From positions 1 through 14,525 of the forward strand of contig JAFREE010000301.1 in assembly GCA_019400425.1 (NCBI GenBank): a stretch of 14,525 nucleotides of DNA, read 5' to 3'. The notes under the pieces are model-generated. The model was not told where the DNA came from. It did not search any database and saw nothing but the letters and a program-made list of their open reading frames with translations. Below, in pieces: positions 1-9,255 of the stretch. The stretch comes from Hymenochaete sp. R1 (Eukaryota > Basidiomycota > Agaricomycetes > Hymenochaetales > Hymenochaetaceae). Each line of letters starts with the position of its first letter. The stretch's first letter is position 1. A program made the position numbers and the translations under genes.

Positions 1-161
1 GAATAATATGACAGAGAAAGAAATAAAGTAAGCGGGTAAGCTTGACTAAGCGTATGAACGGTGTTGAACCGTAACAGCGTCGAGAAACTACTGTGCCAGA
101 GCACCACTTACTGATAATTAATCGATAAAAGCGGCAACGAACGAAAACCCGTGATAGGATC
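1..161. other. 5' flank of the transposase, no gene seen
   Basis: No coding segment is recognised here. This stretch is AT-rich and would hold the transposase promoter, and possibly the end of the transposable element. I looked for terminal inverted repeats pairing with sequence after 3741 and for CACTA-type ends and found none that convinced me. The element may start outside the window. Confidence 0.4.
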
Positions 162-3100
162 ATGTTACCTGTGGCTCCTCCCACGTCTATGTCCTCCCAA
201 GATGCCGAATCAACTTACGTCTCAACCTCAGAGTGCTCATTAGATGCTTATCGAAACGTAAGCTACTCGCTTTGTGTTGCATAGTAGTACGTGCTAAGAC
301 GTGCTTGCAAGGCATGGACGCCCTCTGCCTCCGTCGAGGGCTCGAGCGCCAGGTCCAAGTTCGAATCTACTTCATCAGAAGAACTAAAGTTGCAACTTGA
401 AACGATAAAATTTAAGTGGGAGGAAGTACAAGGACGACGGGCCACACTAGTAAACGCCGTCGACGGACTGAGTCCCTCTTCCAGCCTAGCGGACTTCACC
501 AATTGTGAAAAGGCGCTGTTGTCCGAGATCACCTACCTCGCGTCGCTGAGGGAAGAAATACAACCCTTATGTAGTCAGTCTTCAGACGTGAGGGCGGAAG
601 CTTCTATGCTTCTCGGAAAAATAAGAGATGGAGAAAAAGAGCTGATCTTGGCACGAAACAATCTGGCGATTCCAATAGGAGCCAACCTTGTCAGTAAGTA
701 ACTCCCTCTCTGCCTTGATGGACAAAAAATGACACAATCCACACCCTAGCCCCTCCCCAATTCAATCGTTTAAACCAAGTTCAACCCATCGTCGCCATCT
801 CCATGCTTTTGATTGTTGTCTTCTATGTTTTTGGGGGCCTCTCACGCCAATGGTGCAATGCCGGTCTCCAATGTCTACAGAAGCTTCTGAACTTGACGTC
901 TACTATGCGTCAGGCCCGGGACTGGCGAATTCCAGTCGACATTCGCACCATTTTCGAGAAACTGAACTTGACTACGAAAACAATAACTTTCGCCGCGTGC
1001 CCGAGGTGCGGCCATTGCTACCGACCAAAGAGCTGTGGTTCGGGTGGAGTCGCCATTTATCCCCGAAGGTGCACCACCATCAACACCCTCTCAAGGAAAC
1101 AGGTTCCCTGTGACACAATGTTGACAAAATCAGGTATAAAGGAGGGCCTTAGCATTCGAGTACCGATCAAACCTTACGTCGTTCAGGATATCAATGAATT
1201 CCTTGCGCGCATGCTCAGCCGTCCTGGTGTGGTGGATGCACTTCGCGTGGGCTCCATCATTACCCCCCAGGCTACTAATGAACATATCCTGAATGACATT
1301 AAGGATGGCTCTGTACTCCAAAATCTCAAAGGCCAGGATGGTCTACCATTTATGAGGGAAGTCCCGGGTGAACTTCGTCTGGCGTTCTCTTTGTCCGTTG
1401 ACTGGTTTAACCCGTACCATAACAAAACAGCAGGCAAACAGGCATCATTAGGTGCTGTGACCCTTGCATGCCTCAACTTGCCGCCTTCAATGCGCTATAA
1501 ACAGGAGAACCTTTTCCTGGCGGCCATTCTCCCTGGACCTAAAGAAACATCGGTATCAGAAATGAATGCATACCTCGCTCCCATAGTTGGTATGCTTCTT
1601 CGGTCGTGGGAATCCGGAACCCCCTTTGTTAATAGTTACACGGGAGATTCGTTCCTTGTACGATGCATCGTTGGTTGTCTCGTTGCCGACTTACCTGCTG
1701 CGCGAAAGGTCGGTGGAATGGCCCACTTCTCGGCCACAAAATTCTGCTCCTTCTGTGAATTACCGAGGAGCAGTATCAGCAACCTGCAGGTACAGTCTTG
1801 GCCCCCACGTGATCTGGATCGCGTTCGCGATGCTGCGTATAGATGGAAAAATGCCTCTACAAAGTCGGAAAGGAAAAGGATATTTCAACGACATGGGCTA
1901 CGGTGGTCCGAACTCTACCTTTTACCATATTGGGACCCAACCGTGATGATTGTAGTGGATGGGATGCACAATCTCTTTCTTGGTGTGGTTCAGCATCACG
2001 TTCGGAAGATTCTCGGTATTGAGGAAGATAAGGAACTAGAAAGGAAGAAAAAGAATAAGAAGATTACAGACGAGCATCGTTCCGAACCTGTTGGCAGCTC
2101 CTCGACGACTACGGAGGAGTATCAGGCTCGTAAACTTGAGCTCGAAAGAATCAGCGTACGTGATCTCAAGCGTCGATGCAAAGCAGCCAGTGTGAAGGGC
2201 TACAGCAAACTAAAAAAATCGCAACTGGTGGAGAAGCTCCTGGTAAGTCCCGCCGTACCTCACCTTAAGTTATTAAGATGTCCTGAATTTCATTAATAAT
2301 GCAGCGCATAGAAGCATCTGCCCCTCGAGATTCGATTGCATCCGATGAGCTATCATCGGCCTTACCATTGGTTGGACCGGACTTCTTTGAGATACCCTCA
2401 CTAGAGGCTGGCCCTCACGACGTATTGGTAGGACTCACTCCTCTCGAAAAAGATACAATAAGGCAATGCATCTCGCGAACAAAACGACCTCGATGGCATG
2501 CTGCCCCGCCATCAAACCTCGGAAATGCAAATCACGGAAAACTTAAAGCGGACCAGTGGCGCTCGTTGATCGAGTTCGATCTGCCAGTGTCACTGGCTTA
2601 CCTTTGCTTCTACCAAAATCCAGGGGAGGAGGATAGGAACAGACTTACGAAGCTCTACGAATGTACGATGCTCCTGGCTTCTGCTATCGACTTCGGCACG
2701 TCTCGAAATACTTCGGAAAACATCAGAGCAGGCTACTCAGAGAACATGAAAGCATATTTAAAATGCATAGTGGACGGGATACCTCAGAAGGCTTTACTCC
2801 CAAACCATCACCTTTCGCTTCACTTCACCCCTTTCCTAGAACGGTTTGGACCGGCTCGTGGATGGTGGGCATATCCATTTGAGAGAGTGATCGGCTTGCT
2901 GCAAAAATCCAACGCGAACTACAAAATTAGTATGTTTCAACGTCTAATACTCAGATGCAAGTTTGACTTGACCGCATTATCTCCAGATCAATTCGGGCAG
3001 ACGATGCTTAGTAATTTCACGGCAGCTGGTAACGCCTACAACTTATTCTCTGACTCCAATGCGCAACCTGCCGTCCTCGAATGCTTCAAGCTTTTTCCAA

Positions 3101-3741
3101 TCTCGTCAGGTTTGCGAGCTGATATAGGAGGTCCCCGCTTCAATGCTGAGGAAGCAGCAGTGCCGCACGACGAGATTGATTGGCGTAAGATGAGAAGTAT
3201 GGATGATGAATTACAGTTATTACTCGGTGCTCGACAGGAGCAGCTTCAAAAAAAATATGTTCGATGGACAACCCCGACCTTCTTCTTTACTATCAAGTCT
3301 ATAAACATCCGCGGTGTTATTTTCAGGGATCATCGCTCTGGTATGCCAGGCAATTCCTTGGTGTTTTTCCAGTCACGGTCAGAGGGTTTGATTCCTGGAA
3401 AGATACGCCAAATTTTCTGGGTTCCTGTTCCTACAGGTGATGATTGCTGGAAGAGGCTGTTCTTCCTTGCAGTTCACCGCTACCTTCCAGCTCCAAACTC
3501 CCACATGACGTTGGACCCATTTCGCGACTATCCCAATTTCAAAGCGACACTACGATCAAACAGTTTGAGCCATGATATTGAGCTGGTCGAGAGCACAGAG
3601 GAAATCTGCCATGCAATAGAACAGGAGTGGTGCTCTGGAGAGTTCGGGTTATCAGTCTTCAAGCGACTTGCGAGGGTCAGTTTCTTTTGCTCTACAGCTC
3701 GAAAATTAAGTCCAACAACCCTTTTCACACAGGAGAATTGA
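162..3741 (+). CDS. Tnp2/Plavaka-type (CACTA-like) transposase with SAP-like motif
   Basis: Cut-and-paste DNA transposase of the Tnp2/Plavaka group common in Agaricomycetes; it would bind element ends and excise them in the nucleus. Proposed exons are 162-257, 312-693, 750-2242 and 2305-3741, all in frame, about 1135 aa. Numbering from Met803: a hydrophobic stretch (1-12); a cysteine cluster starting CPRCGHCY (66-103); candidate catalytic acids in SVDWFNP (D200) and VADLPAARK (D296); a CxxC at 315-318; DGMHNLFLG (386-394); a charged linker; and a SAP-like helix-extended-helix (450-480) ending at the intron. The last exon has HHLSLH and FERVIGLLQKSNANYK, typical of the group's C-terminal region. 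No internal stop is seen from 312 on. The 5' end is uncertain: there is no ATG in the 288-693 open frame, so I borrow an ATG at 162. A weak optional intron at 3676-3732 would keep the same stop. Confidence 0.8.
258..311 (+). other. Possible intron 1 of the transposase gene
   Basis: GTAAGC donor, an internal CTAAG that could be the branch point, and an unusual AAG acceptor; 54 nt, phase 0. It links an ATG-started 32-codon exon to the open frame that follows. A TAG acceptor at 287 also keeps the frame, but leaves a 30 nt intron, which is too short. Transcript data could place the start elsewhere. Confidence 0.35.
694..749 (+). other. Intron of the transposase gene (56 nt)
   Basis: GTAAGT donor at 694 and CTAG acceptor ending at 749. 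Splicing is phase 1 and joins the upstream open frame to one that is open from 750 through the Met at 803. The joined protein (PPQFNRLNQVQPIVAIS, then the hydrophobic stretch) resembles the region before the cysteine cluster in this transposase group. Confidence 0.7.
2153..2242 (+). other. SAP-like motif inside the transposase
   Basis: About 30 residues beginning ISVRDLKRRCKAASVKGY and ending KKSQLVEKLL. They follow the SAP pattern: helix, Gly-containing turn, basic Lys-Lys, second helix with Leu-Val-x-x-Leu. SAP motifs bind AT-rich DNA. A Lys/Glu-rich linker precedes it. It ends exactly at the exon boundary, so it could have arrived as a module. The call rests on pattern only. Confidence 0.55.
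2243..2304 (+). other. Intron of the transposase gene (62 nt)
   Basis: GTAAGT donor directly after the SAP-like motif and TGCAG acceptor at 2301-2304. Phase 0. It joins two long open frames that lie in different frames and that match consecutive parts of the same transposase family. Confidence 0.85.
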
Positions 3742-5259
3742 GTGATAACGGCGTTGTGAACGTTAGGAGATGGGCATTTATGGGCCGTCGGATACTCTTC
3801 AAAAGATATGATCAAGGACTTGCATTTATATTCACGCGCTCGAGATCCCCGGATGAACCTCTATAGATTCCGACGTAGATAAAGTAGAAAAAGCGTACAG
3901 GATAGTAAATATCAAAGAAAAGAAAATGAGAAAACCCCATGGAACACGGCTGCGTCAGTACTGTAGACGAACAGTGCAAGAAAATAGGACCCAGACGAGT
4001 GCAGGGATGGAATCTGGAAGATAAAGTGACCGTAGTCTCGTTCGCCAATGGCTGCCTCAGGCTGTCTTGCCTGAAAGTCCTTTCAAAAAGATCTTGGGTG
4101 TAGCGTACCATCGTATCGCCTTGATAGCAAAGTGTGCAGCTCAAATTACCTGGAATACGAGATTGCTGCATGAGCCGCAGAAGGGGTGGCGAGTACCTAC
4201 AGAAATAGAAATTCGAGGCGTGATGCAATGCCCTCAGGCTTCAGTGTCGTGTAGAGAAACAAATCAACGAGTGAAAGATACGAATGTACCTCATCGAGAA
4301 GCCACTGACAATGTGCTAGAGCTTTACGTCATTAACCTAAGGAATGAATCACTGGAAGATCCTCGAACTTCTACAGAAAATGAGGTTGAGGTGCAGTACA
4401 ACGAAGTAGCGCAGCATTGTTTGATTCCCTCGAGCTCTTTGTCTTACGGGGATGCGCGGGGTTGGCGGGCCTAAAGTGCGTCTGCACAATACGGTAGATT
4501 TAAGGCCGTCGGTGTCTGGAGAAGGTGCGTCAATATGCAATTCCATGAATTAAATTTCGATCGAAACTACGTACCAAGCTAAATAAAGTGAGGACTCTTG
4601 TTGGAAGAAGAAGGAGGCAAAGTTGTAGATGGAAGGGAAGAAAGAAGGGGAGGAGGGGGAGGAAAGAGGGGAGGAAGAGAACAAGAGAAAGTATTTTCTC
4701 GAATATGCCGAATCCTCAAAGGGTCTAGTTTCCCACAGCGGACATTACATTCATTTTACAGGCTTAACTGCTTACTCTTATTTAGAAACCGCGCACCTTG
4801 CATCGAGGTGTGCAGAGGTCCATTACTAGTAGTCTCGCATCCTTCCGGCGCACAGGGATCATTGCGAGTCTAAGGGATACATCATCCTAATTATAAGTCC
4901 TTCGTCGACCGTCCGGGCCATCCACGCCTATGACAATCGTCGGCGAGGATGCAATACGTTGCATCGCCATGTACTTGTAACATTCCTTTTTGCCCGTATC
5001 AATGTGTCCACCCTGCGCGCTGATTCGAGACGAGGTAGACCAGGCTGTAAGTATGCCAGAACCTAGATGTTAAGGCTCACTTCGGAAGGCTTGCCTGCAC
5101 CTCCCAATTCATCCACCTCCGCTCTATTCCGGGGAGGCATGGGTTGAAGGGACATATCGGCTAGGAAGACTAGTGAGAGGCAAGTTCAAGGGGAGAAAAC
5201 GGACTCTTGCTCTTCAGCTTTAACACCTACCATGCACTGTACACCTCAGGCTCAATGAC
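3742..5259. other. Region without a recognisable gene
   Basis: Several short open frames occur on both strands (for example near 3812-4228 minus and 4067-4474 plus). None has a recognised domain, and the second has only a TTG start. The first 125 bases may include the transposon's 3' untranslated part and its terminus. The stretch contains the purine tract at 4605-4690. Confidence 0.5.
4605..4690 (+). repeat. Purine-only (GA-rich) low-complexity tract
   Basis: About 85 bases of almost pure A and G on the plus strand, interrupted mainly near 4622-4631. The densest part (4632-4680) has runs such as GGGGAGGAGGGGGAGG. Such polypurine tracts can form triplex or other non-B structures and are common near promoters. 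No gene start is evident beside it. An open frame crossing it (4598-4873) is compositional. Confidence 0.75.
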
Positions 5260-5618
5260 TGTGCGCTCTTCCAGCCCAAATCAACCAGGTCTGCTTCGAC
5301 ACTCTCGTCCAGCATGGAGAGCGGAGACCCAAGTTCACTCAAGCACACTACACCTTACGATATACTCCATTTGAAGTCCAGCGGAACGACTAAGTCAGTC
5401 AAAGATAGATGTGAGTTTACTCGTTCCAGCTTCCCTCTGACGTATCCCATGCCCGCTTCCAAGCCATCCAAAACGCATATGACGTCCTTTCAGGCCGCTC
5501 GACCACCCACTTATCCTCGCATGCAGGACACAACAGGGACAACGCGGGTGCGGGAGCCGGAATGGGTAGCATGGGTGAAATAAGTGACGCTGTACTTAAT
5601 GTAGGCCGAGGGAATTAA
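5260..5618 (+). pseudogene. J-domain (DnaJ-like) protein relic, HPD core lost
   Basis: J-domain proteins stimulate Hsp70 ATPase through a conserved HPD between helices II and III. An in-frame stretch from about 5260 through ATG 5314 reads TTPYDILHL at 5348-5374 and then TKSVKDR, matching helix I and the start of helix II. In another frame at 5454-5500 it reads RFQAIQNAYDVLSGR, matching helix III of fungal J-domain proteins, preceded by LPSDVSHA. The sequence between (about 5410-5440) has no HPD and changes frame, so the helix II/HPD part has been deleted. The second frame stops at 5616-5618. It points toward the minus-strand SLP1 tail. A divergent functional gene is unlikely without HPD. Confidence 0.6.
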
Positions 5619-5763
5619 AACGCGAGCGAGTGCGAACACCTTGCCCATTTCTTAGCTAAAACTAACGGCTCAGACAGTTCACCAACTAAGGACACCGAAT
5701 GAGGAAGCGCTGAAGATAGAGGTACAAGTCCATTCTACGAGTGTGCGGGAGCACCTACGCCAC

Positions 5764-5950
5764 CTACGCTGTAGCCGCGCAATTGTCCGTGTCGTGTCCA
5801 TGTCCATGAGTATGGCTGTGCCCGCGCGAACGGGAAGGCTTGACATTAGAGTTTGAGGGCGTTTTGGGTCGACGGGAAGTGAAGTGGCGAGGGTGAGGTG
5901 CGCGTTCTCAGAAGGGATACGCCCTCCAGAAGGTGTAGTTATCGCTTGAA
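5764..5950 (-). pseudogene. Possible 3' tail of the SLP1-type gene beyond the FAS insertion
   Basis: Read on the minus strand just after the FAS fragment, one frame gives RRPKTPSNSNVKPSRSRG followed by HSHTHGHGHD and a stop at 5764; an in-frame TGA lies upstream of it. A Pro/Ser/Arg-rich tail with a His-Gly run would suit the low-complexity C-terminus of fungal SLP1 proteins, whose preceding part lies at 9621 upward on the same strand. The assignment depends on composition and position, not on a conserved domain, so it is weak. Another frame in the same stretch is also open for a while. Confidence 0.3.
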
Positions 5951-6463
5951 TGCTGACTATCCTCCCAGCGAATGCCCCGCGAAGCCGCTGTTATTCTGCA
6001 TGAGACCCTTCGAGCGCATATCCTCGAATGCCGCTTTCTCGGTGACGACAAACGCAATCTGAGCGATCTGCGTCGCGAAGAGCAGGCCAGATAGGTGGCT
6101 AAATGAGCATTGAGGTGCGCAGTTGTCAATGTCCACAAGCAGGGGAAGAGTCTTCACCCGATCGTCTTTGTCCATCGTATCGTACGTCATGTCCATGTAA
6201 TGTTGGGGATCTCTTGTCCCTTGAACCCACCAGAACGAATCGTCCTTCCCTTCGGGTCGTCCTTGACGATGTCAACAATGGAGAAACCGTAGACGGCGAG
6301 CAAGTGCTTATCGGCACCCTCCCAGACTGCTCGAGCTGCAGGCGAGTTATTGTACAGATCCATACACATCCCAGGCTCTTGAGACCCCTGGCCGGTGAAA
6401 ACATATGCGGTACGGGGCTGGGCGGCTTCGGCAGTGCCCTCGAGGACCTTCTCTCCCGGCGAC
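5951..6463 (-). pseudogene. FAS block B: first half of the malonyl/palmitoyl transferase domain
   Basis: Begins GEKVLEGTAEAAQPRTAYVF, then TGQGSQEPGM, DLYNNSPAARAVWEGADKHL and FSIVDIVKDDPKG (about 6456-6250). After a frame change it continues MDMTYDTMDKDDRVKTLPL through ATQIAQIAFVVTEKAAFEDM to the acyltransferase active site FAGHSLG (5963-5983), whose Ser accepts malonyl or palmitoyl. The family has GEYSALASI here. This copy reads GGA-TAG-TCA-GCA (Gly, stop, Ser, Ala) and then leaves FAS homology at 5950. The missing continuation is at 9604, the other end of the insert. Confidence 0.85.
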
Positions 6464-7059
6464 AGCGTGAGCAAGAACTTCTTTCTCATACTTGTCACGA
6501 ATATCCTTGTTGTATACGGGCTCACCTGTCTTGCTGTCAACCAAGCCTACATACAATTCTCCATTTGGCAGACGCTCATCGAAAAGTTCGACGAAGCGCA
6601 TTATCCAAGCCATTTCGATACAACCTTCGACAGTGAACTGCGCTCTCGAATCCATTTCCCACCTCGTACGAAAGCCACCCTATGGGACAACTTCGCCAAA
6701 GCCAGTAACGGCGACAACTTTGTCCAAGTCAATCAGGCCTTGAAGTTTGTTGAGATCATCGAATGCGTTCGTGTCCGATAAGGCCGGGAAGTCGAACTTG
6801 AAATTGGCGCGAGGCGTTACAGAGACTGTCTGAAGGACACGTTCAGCCTTTTCATGCTTCGTGACGGCGAAGTCAGCGAAATTATCAATGGTGATCGCAC
6901 GTCTCAGCTCGGCCTGTGTTGAGCGTAGTGCGGATGTTCGTCGTGATCTCTGCGAGGTCAGGATGGCGGTTCATGCCTCCATTCAGATCAACCCAGATCG
7001 GCTCGACTTGATGGGCGACCATATTCGTTACGTCCATGAGCCCTGTACCTCGCGTGCAG

Positions 7060-7112
7060 CTGGGGAATATAGATCAATAAACTAGGTCAGATGGGCAGTA
7101 ATTGGAACGTAC
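7060..7112 (-). other. Retained spliceosomal intron in the FAS pseudogene (53 nt)
   Basis: On the minus strand, GTACGT donor at 7112, an internal CTGAC, and CCCCAG ending at 7060. Removing it joins codons for AVIG to CTRGTGLMDVTNM in frame, as in the FAS KR region. All splice signals look intact. Confidence 0.8.
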
Positions 7113-8954
7113 CCAATAACAGCTCCCGCAAAACAGAGGTATTCGCCCCAGCTCTCGGAGTTCCAACGTTTGAACAGTGTCTCCAAAGAGATCTTGGACC
7201 CAGAGTCGAGGCCGTCGTTACCGAAAAGACCATGGTTGGGCGACAGAGGAAGGATGTCCTGCGTAGGCCTCGTGACGAAAGCGCGGCTTGCTTTCTTCGT
7301 CTTGACAGCTCCGAGGACTCGGCGAGGAGTCGTAGTAAGTTAACAAGCATGATACGATGCGCAAGTTCGGACTTCGTCGTCGAGACCGTCGATCTCTCGT
7401 CCATTCTCGGGAACAGCAGCGAACGGTAGGATGTAATCCAAGTCGAGACCCAGAGTCGTGTCGATGTAGTCGATGAGAGCCTCAACATCCTGCTTCTAAC
7501 CTTGATTGAATGGGATGACAGTGAGAGCAGATCCACGACTTCCGGTAGACGCCGGTCAACTTACTACTGTATTCCCAGTTTGTTCCTACGTGACGCTTGA
7601 GATGTAAGGGGAGAATCTTGTCGGAAAAGACGGAAGTAGCGTTCTGAATATGTGACCTCATGGACTGAGAAGACGAGCGACGGCTGCGGGGTCGGCGAGG
7701 ATCGGGAAACTTGGCCCGGGGGTCAGATGCCAGTGGTTTTCGCAGCGAACGAACTACACCGTAATAAAGGGCTTTGATTTTATTATTCTGGTCATTATTG
7801 ATCTCTGCTTGCGTCTTGACCACATTCCACAATTTCAGGACATCGTCTTGAATCTTCTGCATATTGAAGGAGCCTGGTACGTTATCACCGCTGGCCATTT
7901 CCTCCACGTATGCTTCCAGCTTGCGCACATTCTCACGAACGACTTCCTTGTAGACGATATCACCGCGCTCCGTGGCCTCAGTGTGGGGCGCAGTTAGTGA
8001 TGTGACTGATAATGAGCTCTGAAACTGGAGATCGGTTCTAACTCTACCTTGTCAATGTGATATTGCATGTAGCGCAGCATAGTCGGGTCCGCGCGGTTCA
8101 TGATTTGAATACACCGCGCCGTGATCTCACGATCGACAGTAGTCAAACGCCCGAAGATGATGTCGTAGAACACGAGAAGTGCATCCTGGCGAACCCAATT
8201 CCATGACGAGTCAAAGTGACGCGCCAGGTTGGATGCCGTCCAGATATAGATTGCCATGCTGCGAGTGATAGAGGCAAGCCGAGCTTGAAGTTCCGCGGCG
8301 TTAGCTCCCTTGACTTCCCGCCAATGAAATCTTTAATTGACTTGGAAAGTGAGGTCTCGTCCATACTCTTCTTAAGCTTCCGAGCAACGATAGTGCGAAG
8401 AACATCCACTGCCTTCAGCGGCTCATCCAGAACGCTAGCAGCGGGTCCTGCCACCACAGGTGGTGCGGTAACTGGGGCTGCAGCCGCTGCGACAGGCGCA
8501 GGAGCGGTGGTAGTCAGTAGCAGGGGCTTCAAGAGCTTGATCCTCGAACTCGTAATAAATTTGTTTCGTGTTGTTGGAGTGGCAGTAGATGGCACGAATG
8601 CGCCCTGAAGAATCATCTTGGATCTCGTATTTCGCTTTGAGCGTGTGGGTCGCCATCCTGACTCCTGAGTGAGAGATAGACTCGGACCGATTTCAATGAA
8701 GCGCTCGAAGTCAAAGAGCCTTAAGAAGATGTCCTGAGTTTCGATCCAGCGAATGGGGGAAGCAAATTGGTATGCGAGAAGTCCGACAAGGATAGTGTAT
8801 GCAAGCTTCTGGCGCCGCTCGTCACTCGCCCGATTGTCGATGAGTTGAGCATACTCCCGAGTTACTTCAAACGGCTTCGCAACCAAGTTCGGCACGTATT
8901 TCCCAATGAGCAAGTCATCATTGATAACGGCTACGTTGATCTTCTTGGACAAAC

Positions 8955-9006
8955 CGAAGGACGGAAGTTAGCAGTTTGAAATAATTAAAGACAAGGTAAA
9001 ACATAC
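8955..9006 (-). other. FAS pseudogene intron with a damaged 3' splice site (52 nt)
   Basis: On the minus strand, GTATGT donor at 9006 and a perfect CTAAC branch site, but the intron ends CG where the frame requires AG. Exon sequence before it reads LWAGVMPFRA and after it LSKKIN, which are contiguous in FAS proteins. Confidence 0.6.
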
Positions 9007-9205
9007 AAGCTCGGAATGGCATGACGCCAGCCCAAAGGTGACGCGAATGGAAGTGTACGTCTATGCCAGGGAGAGGAATAGTAGCGAATCGTCTCTCGAG
9101 TTTGATGTAACCTTCAGCCTTCTTTTGATCCTTCGCTTTCTCAAAGCATGATTTGTTGATCTCGCCAAGCATCTCCACTTTCTCGATGGTAAATTTCTTC
9201 ATAAG

Positions 9206-9255
9206 CCAGAAAATTGTGGTCAACTCGAGCTTAAACGTGCATAATCTTAGCGTAC
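9206..9255 (-). other. FAS pseudogene intron with a damaged 3' splice site (50 nt)
   Basis: On the minus strand, GTACGC donor at 9255 and an end reading TTCTGG where TTCTAG would be expected. Phase 0. The exon sequence NVLNYLKIEKIDIGK before it and LMKKFTIEKVEML after it are contiguous in the MPT domain of the family. Confidence 0.6.

Noticed and set aside
3627..3866. Extension of the transposase into an overlapping frame ending at 3866
   Set aside because: No GT donor of the right phase was found before the change of frame. The stop at 3739-3741 is kept with or without the weak intron.
4067..4474. Plus-strand frame of 135 codons in the gene-free region
   Set aside because: It starts with TTG, has no domain, no flanking exon signals, and overlaps an equally long minus-strand frame.
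1..5000. Terminal inverted repeats of the transposon
   Set aside because: A by-eye search found only short AT-rich matches such as AAATAAAGT (21-29 and 4579-4587), and those are direct, not inverted.
6103..6781. Plus-strand frames over the FAS region
   Set aside because: They are antisense to clear FAS motifs and have no recognisable domain.
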